From Cesiribacter andamanensis AMV16 (GTDB lineage: Bacteria > Bacteroidota > Bacteroidia > Cytophagales > Cyclobacteriaceae): a stretch of 64,000 nt of DNA. Positions 25,299 to 34,312 of the stretch are shown here, in pieces. The DNA lies in NCBI RefSeq assembly GCF_000348925.1, contig NZ_AODQ01000009.1, forward strand, positions 1 to 64,000. The letters are read 5' to 3'. How positions within the stretch are numbered: position 1 is the stretch's first letter; every line of letters begins with the position of its first letter. The translations under genes and the position numbers were made by a program. Under the pieces are notes generated by a model, which made no database searches, was not told the DNA's origin, and was given only the letters and a program-made list of their open reading frames with translations.

Positions 25299-25535
25299 AT
25301 GGCTACTTTGTTGCTGGGAATCGGGTTTGTGGCGTTGTTTTTCATCCTCATGTCCGTACGGCTCATTTTCCTGAAAGACGGACAGTTCAAGGGCACCTGC
25401 GCCTCACAAAACCCCTTTCTGAATAAAGAGGGCGAAGCCTGTGGTTTTTGCGGACGCAAGCCGGGCGAAGCCTGCGGCAATCCGGATGGTGAGCCCAAAA
25501 ACGAAGTAGAGAAGGTGCTGGCCAAATTCTCCTAA
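25299..25535 (+). CDS. Small Cys-rich membrane protein, NqrM-like
   Basis: 78 residues: one membrane helix (residues 3-25) followed by a cysteine cluster, KGTCASQNPF...CGFCGRKPGEACGN. The KGxC...CxxC...C layout after a single helix resembles NqrM, the small iron-delivery protein needed to mature the Na+-translocating NADH:quinone reductase, and Bacteroidetes have such a reductase. No nqr genes are in the window, so this is a family-resemblance call. Confidence 0.6.
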   Translation: MATLLLGIGFVALFFILMSVRLIFLKDGQFKGTCASQNPFLNKEGEACGFCGRKPGEACGNPDGEPKNEVEKVLAKFS

Positions 25536-25601
25536 GCTCCTCAGGCTCAAACTATTTTTATAGCCTGTCCCATTTGAAATAAATACGTGATTGCTGCGCT
25601 T

Positions 25602-25636
25602 TTTGCTGCAGCGGCTCCTGAATTTTCCTACCTTTG
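25602..25636 (+). promoter_or_regulatory. Promoter of the glmM-cysteine desulfurase unit
   Basis: TTTG (25602-25605) and TACCTTTG (25629-25636) with 23 bp between them. Transcription would begin near 25643, about 30 nt before GTG 25674. Confidence 0.6.
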
Positions 25637-25673
25637 CACTCCCATTGCAATTCTTACCCTTTAGATCTACAAC

Positions 25674-27077
25674 GTGGCCTTAATTAAATCAATATCCGGT
25701 ATTCGGGGTACGATTGGCGGGCAGCCCGGCGATGCCCTCACCCCCATTGATGTGGTACTGTTTACTGCCGCTTTCGGCAGCTGGATCCGCGATGCCGGCG
25801 GCAGCCCCAAAATTGTAATTGGCCGCGATGCCCGCCCCTCGGGCGATATGGTTTCCAAGCTGGTGACCGCCACGCTGCAGGGCCTGGGTCTGGATGTGGT
25901 AGACCTGGGCCTTTCCACCACTCCTACTGTAGAAATGGCTGTAACGGCCGAGGGGGCCGGCGGCGGCATTATCCTCACCGCCTCGCACAACCCCGTGCAG
26001 TGGAATGCCCTGAAACTGCTCAATGCAAAGGGTGAATTTATCTCCGGCCAGGATGGCGAAGAGGTGCTGCGCATTGCCGAAGCCAAAAGTTTTTCCTTTG
26101 CCGAGGTGAAAAAGCTGGGCAACTATACGCTCAAAGAAGAAGAATACCTGGACTACCATATCCAGAAGATCCTGGACCTGCCGCTGGTGGATGTGGACGC
26201 CATCCGGGCGCAAAACTTCTCCATAGTGGTAGATGCGGTAAACTCCAGCGGCGGCATTGCCATACCGCGCCTGCTGAAGGCCCTGGGCGTAACGCAGGTT
26301 AAGGAAATGTACTGTGAGCCCAACGGCCAGTTCCCGCATAATCCTGAGCCGCTGCCCGAGCACCTGACCGATATCTGCCGCGAAATTAAAAACGGCAAGT
26401 ACCACCTGGGCATAGTGGTAGATCCGGATGTGGACCGCCTGGCGCTCATCAGCGATACCGGCGAGCCTTTTGGCGAAGAATATACCCTGGTGGCCGTGGC
26501 CGATTATGTGCTGCAGGCCAATGGAGGTGGCAATACCGTTTCCAACCTATCCTCTTCCCGCGCCCTGCGGGATGTAACCGAAAAGCAGGGGGGCAGCTAT
26601 GCCGCCGCTGCCGTAGGCGAGGTAAATGTGGTGGAGAAAATGAAAGAAACCGGGGCCCTCATCGGCGGCGAGGGCAATGGGGGCATCATTTACCCCGAGC
26701 TGCACTACGGGCGCGATGCCCTGGTAGGCGTAGCCCTGTTCCTGAGCCATCTGGCCAAGTGGGGCAAATCGGTGGCCATGCTGCGCAGCAAATACCCCAA
26801 CTACCACATCTCCAAGAACAAGATTGAGCTTACGCCGGATATTGATGTGGACCGCGTGCTGCAGGAGATCCAGCAGCGCTACGCCAAGCACGACATTAAC
26901 ACCATTGATGGGGTAAAGATTGATTTTGAGCAGGAATGGGTACACCTGCGCAAGTCCAATACCGAGCCCATCATCCGTATTTATTCAGAATCCTCTTCGC
27001 CTTCTACGGCCGAGCATTTGTCTAAAAAAATAATTTCCGATATTAAGGAGATCATTTCCACCAAAGCAGATCAATAA
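25674..27077 (+). CDS. glmM: Phosphoglucosamine mutase
   Basis: 467 residues, GTG start. The alpha-D-phosphohexomutase pattern is complete: the SGIRGTIGG start, active-site Ser in TASHNPVQWNALK, metal-binding DPDVDRLA, the sugar-binding GGEGNGGIIYPELHYGRDA and the phosphate loop RKSNTEPIIRIY. A related phosphomannomutase cannot be excluded. It converts glucosamine-6-phosphate to glucosamine-1-phosphate for cell-wall precursors. The next gene follows 3 bases after the stop. Confidence 0.9.
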   Translation: MALIKSISGIRGTIGGQPGDALTPIDVVLFTAAFGSWIRDAGGSPKIVIGRDARPSGDMVSKLVTATLQGLGLDVVDLGLSTTPTVEMAVTAEGAGGGIILTASHNPVQWNALKLLNAKGEFISGQDGEEVLRIAEAKSFSFAEVKKLGNYTLKEEEYLDYHIQKILDLPLVDVDAIRAQNFSIVVDAVNSSGGIAIPRLLKALGVTQVKEMYCEPNGQFPHNPEPLPEHLTDICREIKNGKYHLGIVVDPDVDRLALISDTGEPFGEEYTLVAVADYVLQANGGGNTVSNLSSSRALRDVTEKQGGSYAAAAVGEVNVVEKMKETGALIGGEGNGGIIYPELHYGRDALVGVALFLSHLAKWGKSVAMLRSKYPNYHISKNKIELTPDIDVDRVLQEIQQRYAKHDINTIDGVKIDFEQEWVHLRKSNTEPIIRIYSESSSPSTAEHLSKKIISDIKEIISTKADQ

Positions 27078-27080
27078 GGC

Positions 27081-28220
27081 ATGAGGGTTTACCTGGACAA
27101 CGCCGCCACCACTCCGCTGGATCCCGAAGTATTTGAGGCCATGAAGCCGTATATGCTCAACCTGTGGGGCAATCCATCCTCCATCCACAGCCATGGGCGC
27201 GAGGTACGGTCCGCCATTGAAAAGGCCCGCAAAAAGGTAGCCGAGCTGCTGCAGGCCGCCCCTGCCGAGATCTTCTTTACCTCGGGCGGCACCGAGGCTG
27301 ATAATATGGCCCTGCGCTGCACTACCGAGGCTACTAAGGTACGCCATGTGATCTCCTCGCCCACCGAGCACCATGCGGTGCTGCATACCCTGCAGCACAT
27401 GGAAAAAGCCGGGCAGATTCGCCTGCACCTGCTGGAGCTGGACAGTACCGGCTCTGTTTCGCTGGACCATCTGGAGCAGCTGCTCAAGGCCCATCCCGGT
27501 AGCCTGGTGTCGCTCATGCACGGCAACAACGAGATCGGCAACCTGCTGGATCTGGAGCGGGTAAGTGCCCTTTGCCAGGAGTACAAGGCTCCTTTCCATT
27601 CCGATACCGTACAAACCATGGGGCACTATGCCCATAATCTCAGCCGGCTTACCATCCAGCACCTGGTAGGTTCGGCCCATAAATTCCATGGCCCCAAGGG
27701 GGTTGGGTTTCTCTACATCAATGCCGGGCACAAGATTCATCCCCTGCTGCATGGCGGCGCTCAGGAGCGCAATATGCGCGGCGGCACCGAAAATGTGTAC
27801 GGCATCATAGGCCTGGCCAAGGCGCTGGAGATCGCCTACCGGGATATGGAGAAACACAAGCGCCACATCAGCGGCCTTAAGCAGCGCATGATCGACAAGC
27901 TGAAGCAGTCTGTACCGGGTGTAGGCTTCAATGGCAACTGCGCCGATCTGGAAGGCAGCCTCTATACTGTGCTGAACGTAAGCCTGCCCCCTACCGACGA
28001 CAACGACATGCTGCTTTTTAACCTGGACATCAACGGCATTTCGGCTTCGGGCGGCAGTGCCTGCAGCAGCGGCTCTTCCATTGGCTCACATGTACTGCAG
28101 GCCATTAAGTGCGATCCCAGCCGGGGTGCTGTGCGCTTCTCCTTCAGCAAATACACTACCCCTGAAGAGATCGACTATGCCGTAGAAAAGCTGGCCGAGC
28201 AGTACCGGGTAGAGGCCTAG
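27081..28220 (+). CDS. Cysteine desulfurase (NifS/IscS-like)
   Basis: 379 residues. PLP-enzyme landmarks: YLDNAATTPLDP at the start, SGGTEADNMAL, the EHHAVLHT loop, and the PLP Lys in SAHKFHGPKG. The persulfide Cys lies in SGGSACSSGS. It moves sulfur from cysteine to Fe-S cluster scaffolds or tRNA thiolation. Located 3 bp after glmM and probably in the same transcript. The short Cys loop places it nearer the NifS/IscS class than SufS. Confidence 0.92.
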   Translation: MRVYLDNAATTPLDPEVFEAMKPYMLNLWGNPSSIHSHGREVRSAIEKARKKVAELLQAAPAEIFFTSGGTEADNMALRCTTEATKVRHVISSPTEHHAVLHTLQHMEKAGQIRLHLLELDSTGSVSLDHLEQLLKAHPGSLVSLMHGNNEIGNLLDLERVSALCQEYKAPFHSDTVQTMGHYAHNLSRLTIQHLVGSAHKFHGPKGVGFLYINAGHKIHPLLHGGAQERNMRGGTENVYGIIGLAKALEIAYRDMEKHKRHISGLKQRMIDKLKQSVPGVGFNGNCADLEGSLYTVLNVSLPPTDDNDMLLFNLDINGISASGGSACSSGSSIGSHVLQAIKCDPSRGAVRFSFSKYTTPEEIDYAVEKLAEQYRVEA

Positions 28221-28306
28221 CACAGGGCATTAGCACATCATTCACCGTACTTGCAGCTGCACATGCAGCCGCCGCACTAATCTTTACCATTTTCTGTTAG
28301 AAGTTC

Positions 28307-28633
28307 ATGCCAGTAAATAAACAGGCGGTAGCGCCGATTACCGGACGGCGTCACCTGATTCAGGTGATGTGTTCGGCCCCTAATTTCGAGGAACATTCCC
28401 CGGACTTTTACGAAGAGAACAACATAAAGCCCCCCACCACCCTGCAGCCGGTGCTGATTGATGTGCGCTTTATCCAGGCCATTGAAAAATGTGAGCATGG
28501 CGAGGACGAATGCCACATTACGCTGCAGGACGGCACCCAGTACCATGCCTCGGTGCCCTATGAGATCATCCTGCGCTTCTTTCAGGAGCAGGAAGGGGCC
28601 GTTATCTTTGATTTTACCAACTACAGTTTTTAA
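28307..28633 (+). CDS. Conserved hypothetical protein, 108 residues
   Basis: 108 residues, no signal peptide or membrane helix. Mostly acidic and aromatic (HLIQVMCSAPNFEEHSPDFYEENN, LIDVRFIQAIEKCEHGEDECHITLQDG). I do not recognise a family. It follows the cysteine desulfurase by 86 bp and is closed by a terminator, so it may be the last gene of that unit. The frame has normal codon use and is unbroken. Confidence 0.65.
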   Translation: MPVNKQAVAPITGRRHLIQVMCSAPNFEEHSPDFYEENNIKPPTTLQPVLIDVRFIQAIEKCEHGEDECHITLQDGTQYHASVPYEIILRFFQEQEGAVIFDFTNYSF

Positions 28634-28664
28634 AAAGGAGCGGCCTGCGGGCTACCCCTCATAA

Positions 28665-28694
28665 AAAAGGAGCTTATTCGGCTCCTTTTTTTGT
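28665..28694. terminator. Bidirectional terminator
   Basis: A perfect stem AAAAAAGGAGC with GCTCCTTTTTT around TTATTCG, between converging genes. The stop codon of the thioredoxin-like gene, in its restored frame, lies in the loop. Confidence 0.8.
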
Positions 28695-29320
28695 TTCTGC
28701 ATCCCACTGCAACAGGCTTTGCAGCAGTTCTTTCTGGGTATCCAGCGTTTTATTATCGGCATACCACTTGTGCACCAGCTGCATAAACTCTTCCTGCGTG
28801 CGGCCGTTGGGGTTGGCCTTAAAGTCCATGACCACCGCCTGTGCGGTCTGGGGCGGGGGCCCCAGCTGCCGAGCTCCCCCAGGTGCTGCGGTTCCAGGGC
28901 AATCAGTTTGGGAATGGAACGGGTTCCGTTGGTCAGGTAGGCATCCATTACAGCAGGGTGCTCATCCCGCAGCAGTAGCTTCAGCCCTATTTTGGAGGAG
29001 TACTCGGCTACTTTGGCCATTACCGGCACAATCTGGGCCGCATCGCCGCACCAGCCCTCGGTAATCACCACCCATAATTGGGGCTTCTCGAGCCGGTCCA
29101 GCGCCTGCCGAAATTCATCGATCAGTACCGTGGTTTTGTTGAGCCGGCGCATGCGCTGCAGGTTCAGGCGGGCATAGTCTACCAGCCAGGGGCTTTGGTC
29201 GGTGCCGGTGGTGCGGCCCTGGGCCATTTCGCTTTCCAGCAGGTCCATGTACTGGGGGTAGCTCATGGCCTGGCGGAGCAGGTCTGGGGTTATGATAGTC
29301 TCAGTTTGTTGTTCTTGCAT
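28674..29320 (-). pseudogene. Thioredoxin-family protein, frame broken near 28850
   Basis: Begins at ATG 29320 (MQEQQTETI...). The first 150 residues show a thioredoxin-like fold with EGWCGDAAQIVPVMAKV, that is WCGD in place of the usual CxxC, then a TRSIPKLIAL strand. The stated frame degenerates after GELGSWGPRP. One extra base in the run of four G at 28850-28853 would continue as QTAQAVVMDFKANPNGR...QKELLQSLLQWDAE and stop at 28674-28676. The downstream part is plausible protein, so this is likely one gene with a single-base break. Confidence 0.75.
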
Positions 29321-29356
29321 GATCAAAAAGATAGATACTAGTAAACAGATACGATT

Positions 29357-29385
29357 AAAAAAAGCGAGGGGGTTGGCCCTCGCTT
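29357..29385 (-). terminator. Terminator of the desaturase gene
   Basis: A 9-bp stem AAGCGAGGG (29362-29370) with CCCTCGCTT (29377-29385); on the minus strand it is followed by a T run. Confidence 0.82.
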
Positions 29386-29396
29386 CTGTAGGCAGC

Positions 29397-30341
29397 TTAG
29401 GCTACCTGTAATTCTTTTTCTTTGGCCGCTTTGGCCAGCTGCCTGGCGTGCTCTTTATTTCTGGAATGCTTGATGTGGTTGGGTACACCGCGCAGGTCCC
29501 AGATCAGGCCCATCCAGCTGAGCATCTTAAGGCCGTAGTAGGTAAGGTCAATCTCCCACCAGAAGAAGCCCTGCCGGGCAGCCACCTCATAGTAGTGGTG
29601 GTTGTTGTGCCAGCCTTCGCCCAGGGTGAGCAGGGCCAGCCAGAGGCTGTTCTTGGACTCATCGCCCGACTCGTAGCGCTGCTTGCCAAACTTGTGCATG
29701 ATGGAGTTGATGGAGAAAGTACCATGGTAGAGCAGCACCGTACTCAGGAAAAAGCCGATCAGCAGGGTAGAAAAACCGGCAGTTGTGAACATGTCCAGAA
29801 TACCGTTGCCGTTCACCATCCCGCCCAGCGCCATCAGGCCGATGGCCAAAATAGTCGGCGGCACCAGGTAGTGCTTGTTCAGCCACACCAGCTCGGGGTA
29901 TTTGGCATAGTCGGCAATTACCTTATAGTTGGTTTCCTTATGGTCGGGACCCACAATCCAGCCCACATGCGAGTGCCAGAAGCCATAGAGCTTCATGGAA
30001 TGCGGATCTTCGGGCTGATCGCTGTGGCGGTGGTGCACCCGGTGGTGGGAGGCCCACCAGAGGGCGCCCTTCTGGGCACTGGTTTGCGCCATAAAGGCAA
30101 TCACGGCCTGAAACCAGCGGCTGGTCTTATAGGATTTGTGGGAGAAGTAGCGATGGTAGCCGCCCGTTACCCAAAACATGCGAAACACATACAGAAAGAT
30201 ACACACCGCCCAGTCAAAGAGGGTGGCACCGGTGAAAATAGCCGCCAGCGGCAGCAGGTGAACAATCAAAAACCCAATCTCACTGGATAGCTTGGGCTTG
30301 CCATGCGGTACCAGGGCTGGAGCGTCAGATGCGTGCTTCAT
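29397..30341 (-). CDS. Acyl-CoA/fatty-acid delta-9 desaturase
   Basis: 314 residues from ATG 30341 (a TTG lies four codons upstream). Three histidine boxes mark a membrane di-iron desaturase: HRYFSH, HRVHHRHSD and EGWHNNHH. Four hydrophobic spans flank them. The family inserts a cis double bond into membrane fatty acids or acyl-CoA, keeping membranes fluid in the cold. The enzyme is single-domain, without a fused cytochrome b5, as in bacterial stearoyl-CoA-type desaturases. It stands alone. Confidence 0.94.
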   Translation of the reverse strand: MKHASDAPALVPHGKPKLSSEIGFLIVHLLPLAAIFTGATLFDWAVCIFLYVFRMFWVTGGYHRYFSHKSYKTSRWFQAVIAFMAQTSAQKGALWWASHHRVHHRHSDQPEDPHSMKLYGFWHSHVGWIVGPDHKETNYKVIADYAKYPELVWLNKHYLVPPTILAIGLMALGGMVNGNGILDMFTTAGFSTLLIGFFLSTVLLYHGTFSINSIMHKFGKQRYESGDESKNSLWLALLTLGEGWHNNHHYYEVAARQGFFWWEIDLTYYGLKMLSWMGLIWDLRGVPNHIKHSRNKEHARQLAKAAKEKELQVA

Positions 30342-30582
30342 TCGTTCTTTCAATCAATTCTTCACAAAGATGGGTAAATTTCCGCGCTTCATTGCACGGC
30401 AGGGCACTATTGGCTCATTGGGATTATCTATAGGGCAACAGCAGTGCGCCTGCAATAATTCAGGGGAGCGCTTTTTTTTAATTTCGGCAAAAGTGCTGCC
30501 TCCCCAGGCCATAAAAAATGATCTGGATCAGGTTTACCCCCTTTTTTAGCAACCATAGGCCTTGTTGCGGGCAGGTGGAGGA

Positions 30583-31628
30583 CTAGTTGCCGCTGCGGCG
30601 CAGCACCATCTCCTGCAGGCATTTTACCCAAAGGGGGTGTACATTCAGGCTGGGCACCAGCTCCCATTGCTCGCCGCCATGCTCCAGAAATACTTCCTTA
30701 AAGGCCTCGCCTACTTCTACGGTGGTTTCCAGGCAGTCGGAAACAAAGGCGGGGCTAAAGGCCAGCACTTTTTTCTTCCCTTCTTTGGGCAGCTGCCGGA
30801 TCAGGTCATCGGCATAGGGTTGTATCCAGGGGTCTTTGCCCAGCCGGCTCTGAAAGCAGGTGGTGTACTGATCGGGCCGCAGCCCCAGGCGCTCGCCCAG
30901 CAGGCGGGAGTTGTAAAAGCACTGCGCCCGGTAGCAATGCTGGTTCTGAGGGGTATAGGTGGCGCAGCAGGTAGCGTTTATCTTGCAGTAATCGCCGCAG
31001 GATCCCTTATAGATCTGCCGCTCGGGCACCCCATGGTAGCTAAAGAGGTAGTGGTCCCAGGCCTGCTTTTGCACATAAGGTCTGGCCACCTCCACCAGCG
31101 TTTGCAGGTACAGCTCATCCTCTACAAAGCGGCTCACAAACTGTATGCCCGGAATGGTCTGCCAGGTCCGCACAATCTCCATAACCCTGTCGATGACCGA
31201 GCCCGAGGTAGCCGAGGCATATTGCGGAAAAAGGGGATAACGATCAGCTCCTTTAGTGCACAGGCCTGCAGCTTGGCCAGCACGTCGGGAATGGAGGGGT
31301 TTTGGTAGCGCATGGCCAGCTCTACTACATACTCCTGCCCCAGCGCCTGCTGCAGCAAATCGCGCAGCTCATAGCCATAAAACTTCAGCGGAGAGCCCTT
31401 GCCCGGCACCCAGAGCTTTTCATACTCGTGGGCCGATTTTGGCGCCCGAAAGGGAGCGATAATGCCGTTAACCAGCGCAAAGCGGTTAGGATAGGGAATA
31501 TCAATTACCCGGGCATCCATCAAAAACTCCCGCAGGTAGCGCCGCACATCGGGCACAGCCGTGCTATCGGGCGTACCCAGGTTTACCAGAAGTACACCGG
31601 TTTTAAACGCAGAAGGGCTGGATTGCAT
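30583..31628 (-). pseudogene. hemH: Ferrochelatase, frame broken near 31226-31232
   Basis: Two frames make one ferrochelatase of about 340 residues. The N-terminal frame has GVLLVNLGTPDS and GSPLKFYGYELRDLLQ; the C-terminal frame begins near VMEIVRTWQTIPG and carries FSYHGVPERQI, CYRAQC and FSPAFVSDCLETT, with the conserved His and Glu. They join at IVIPFF, where one extra base in a short run (GG at 31226-31227) would restore PFFPQYASATSG. Ferrochelatase inserts iron into protoporphyrin and is normally essential for heme. Given the intact remainder, a sequence error is the simplest explanation. Confidence 0.85.
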
Positions 31629-31701
31629 CTCTCTCTGTATAGCGTGTGAGTTGCAAAGTTACACAAGCAGGCGCATACTTGGTGGCCAAACGCCAAAAAG
31701 C

Positions 31702-32823
31702 TTACTGTTTTATTAGAGGAAGCAACACCCGCTGATCTCCCTGCCGGAGTAGCAGGTAATAGAGGCCGGCCGGCAAATGCGCCAGCGAAAGGGGCTGTTG
31801 GGGATTCAGCAGCTGTTCTGCCCCATGCAGGCGGCCCCGGGCATCCAGCAGCTGCAGGCGGGTATTTTGCTGCCAGCCATCGGGCAGCTGCAGGCGCACC
31901 CAGTTCTGGCTTGGGTTGGGGTACAGGCGAATGCCCAGCGATTCCGGATCAAGATCTTCTATTCCGGTGGGTTCTGGCGCCGGTTCGGGCTTTTCGGGAA
32001 ACAGCCAGCGAAAAGCCTCGGGAAACTGCGAGCGGTAGTAGGTTTCATTATGCCCGCCCGTAGGGGTGATGGTGCGCTTCACCGGCGTGTAGCTTTCTTC
32101 CATCTCCAGCAGCCGATCGTAAAGATAATTCACATAGTTTACTGGGTTTTCGCCCTCTTCCTCACTGATCACCATATACACCCGGGTCTGATACGCATGC
32201 GGATTTTCCTGCACATACTCAATGATCTCGGGACTGAACCAGAAGGCCGGCGAGATCAGGCCAATGCGCCCAAATACCTCCGGAAAGCGCACGGCCGCAT
32301 ACAGGGAAATAAGCCCGCCCAGCGAGGCCCCCATCATACCGGTATACTCCCGCTCGGGCCGGGTACGGTACTGTTCGTCGATATAAGGCTTTAGGGTTTC
32401 GGCAATAAAGCGGATGTAGCGCTCCCCCTCGCCGCCCGTACCATCGGACTTTTCCCATGGCACATATTCATTGCCCCGGTGCTGCGAATCGCTGGCAATG
32501 GCCACTACAATCACGCCCGGGCTCTCCTCCTGCTCCACAAGGGCCGTGATGGCTTCATCTACCTGCCACTCTACCCCTCCCTGGGCCAGCTCGGCATCAA
32601 AGAGGTGCTGGCCGTCGTGCATATACAATACGGGATAGCGGAGTTCGGACGCTTCATAGCCGGGCGGCAGGTACACCCATATGCTGCGGCTGCGGTTCAG
32701 CTGCGGCATTTCAAAAGCCTCATCAATCAGAGAAACAGATGCCCCCAGGCTGTTTTGCGCCCATGCCCCGGAAGCAGGCAGGAGCAGCAGGCTCAGGAGC
32801 AGGAAAAAATAAGGCCTCGCCAT
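31702..32823 (-). CDS. Secreted esterase (alpha/beta hydrolase, enterochelin-esterase type) with T9SS sorting domain
   Basis: 373 residues from ATG 32823. A signal peptide (FFLLLSLLLLPASGAWAQ) leads into an esterase-D/enterochelin-esterase fold: VYLPPGYEAS, LYMHDGQHLFD, the nucleophile in MMGASLGGL and the late His in TGGHNETYY. After a Glu/Pro linker the last 75 residues (LYPNPSQNWVRLQL...LPAGLYYLLLRQGDQRVLLPL) are a T9SS type-A sorting domain, so it is exported through the type IX pathway to the surface. It is a paralog of the gene at 34313. Confidence 0.9.
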   Translation of the reverse strand: MARPYFFLLLSLLLLPASGAWAQNSLGASVSLIDEAFEMPQLNRSRSIWVYLPPGYEASELRYPVLYMHDGQHLFDAELAQGGVEWQVDEAITALVEQEESPGVIVVAIASDSQHRGNEYVPWEKSDGTGGEGERYIRFIAETLKPYIDEQYRTRPEREYTGMMGASLGGLISLYAAVRFPEVFGRIGLISPAFWFSPEIIEYVQENPHAYQTRVYMVISEEEGENPVNYVNYLYDRLLEMEESYTPVKRTITPTGGHNETYYRSQFPEAFRWLFPEKPEPAPEPTGIEDLDPESLGIRLYPNPSQNWVRLQLPDGWQQNTRLQLLDARGRLHGAEQLLNPQQPLSLAHLPAGLYYLLLRQGDQRVLLPLIKQ

Positions 32824-32975
32824 CTGACCAACCGTTAAAAAAATAGCCACGTTGTAGGTAAATAGGACTGTGGTACCGGCAGACGATCTGCGCCCGGCAG
32901 CCAATTTGAGTGTACTGCATCGCCTGCAAAAAAGTTGGGTTTTTAGCAGAAAAGCTTGACGCGTGCAACCTATTT

Positions 32976-34253
32976 CTAATGACGTAGCCTGCTGCGCAGC
33001 AGGTAAAGCCCATACAGCCCCAACCCCAGGCCAACAGCCATCAGCACATCCACAAACTCCTCTGCCCGGGCACTGGCCAGCAAGGCTATAGATGCCACCA
33101 CGCCACTAATGGCAAAAGCCCCTCCCCAGGGAAGCCGAAAGTAAGTGCGGTTGCCAACCCCCTTCTTCCGAAGGGGTAGCATGGCCCCGCATACCAGCAG
33201 AAAAATAAGCACTTTGCTGATCACACTGATGGATACGGCATAGATGAACGAACCCGTAAGCGAGGCCAGCAGCGAAACCCCTGAGAATACCAGCAGCGAA
33301 TAGGTAGGCGTACGGTTTTTAGGGTGGAGGTGGGTAAACAGCTGCGGAAACTGCCCCTCCAGGCTTAAGGCATAGGGTAGACGAGACCCAATGAGCATCA
33401 CCGCATTGAGGGTACCCCCTATGGAAACAATGGCGCCAAGTGTAATAAGGGCTGCGCCCCAGGGCCCCATAAAGCGCTGGGCTGCTTCGGTAATGGGTTT
33501 TTCTGAAGTGGCCAGCTCCGGCAGCGTACCAATGCTCACCAGCTGTATAAGTCCATAGAAAACCGCCACAAACAGAATGGCTACCAGCAGGGCAAAAGGA
33601 ATGCTGCGCCGGGGCTGCTGTACCTCGCCCGTATTCACCAGCACGGCCTCAAAACCGGTAAAGGCAAAGATCAGCACCAGCACCGAGGCCGAAAAATCCG
33701 AAAGCGCAGGCCGGGCCGGGGGGACTGTCAGCAAATCAGCGTCAAGAAAAAAGAGTCCCATCCCACAAAACAGCAGCAGCGGCAGGATCTTGGAGATGGC
33801 CAGCCCATTGCTGAGCAGGGTGGCGCTGCGTACGCCCCGGTGATTTACCCAGCTAAGCAAGCCCGTAATGCCAATAATGGCCCCACAGCGATAGGTCTGC
33901 TGCTCAAAAAGGGGCATAAAATAGGCCAGATAGGTAACCAGCAGGTGAATAAGGGCCGCATAGGTAGATACCCGGGTAATGAGAATCAGCCAGCCAACCA
34001 CAAAAGCCGGCAAGCGGCCAAAAGCAGCCAGCACATAGCGATACGGACCCCCTGTCTGATCAAAACGACTAGCCACTTCGGCAAACATCAGCACAATCAG
34101 CAGCACAATAAGGGCACAGACCAGCAGGGCGGCCAGGCTGTAGATGCCCGACTGGGCAAAGATCTTGGAGGGCAGACCAAAAATCCCCGCCCCAATCAGG
34201 CTGTTGATCAGCAGCAGCACCAGATCCCATCTGGAGATTTCCCGCTTAAGCAA
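32976..34253 (-). CDS. APC-family amino-acid permease
   Basis: 425 residues with about twelve hydrophobic helices. The N-terminal segment SLIGAGIFGLPSKIF and the TGGPYRYV loop are the APC superfamily signatures; the middle FTGFEAVLVNTGEVQQPRRSIP is typical of permeases of this group. It moves an amino acid or amine, probably by proton symport or exchange. The substrate is not readable from sequence. It sits between two related esterase genes on the same strand. Confidence 0.85.
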   Translation of the reverse strand: MLKREISRWDLVLLLINSLIGAGIFGLPSKIFAQSGIYSLAALLVCALIVLLIVLMFAEVASRFDQTGGPYRYVLAAFGRLPAFVVGWLILITRVSTYAALIHLLVTYLAYFMPLFEQQTYRCGAIIGITGLLSWVNHRGVRSATLLSNGLAISKILPLLLFCGMGLFFLDADLLTVPPARPALSDFSASVLVLIFAFTGFEAVLVNTGEVQQPRRSIPFALLVAILFVAVFYGLIQLVSIGTLPELATSEKPITEAAQRFMGPWGAALITLGAIVSIGGTLNAVMLIGSRLPYALSLEGQFPQLFTHLHPKNRTPTYSLLVFSGVSLLASLTGSFIYAVSISVISKVLIFLLVCGAMLPLRKKGVGNRTYFRLPWGGAFAISGVVASIALLASARAEEFVDVLMAVGLGLGLYGLYLLRSRLRH

Positions 34254-34312
34254 AGTGGAAAGGGGGTGTTTTTATCATCAGGAACAGACGTAATACAGAC
34301 GTTCAAGGCCTA

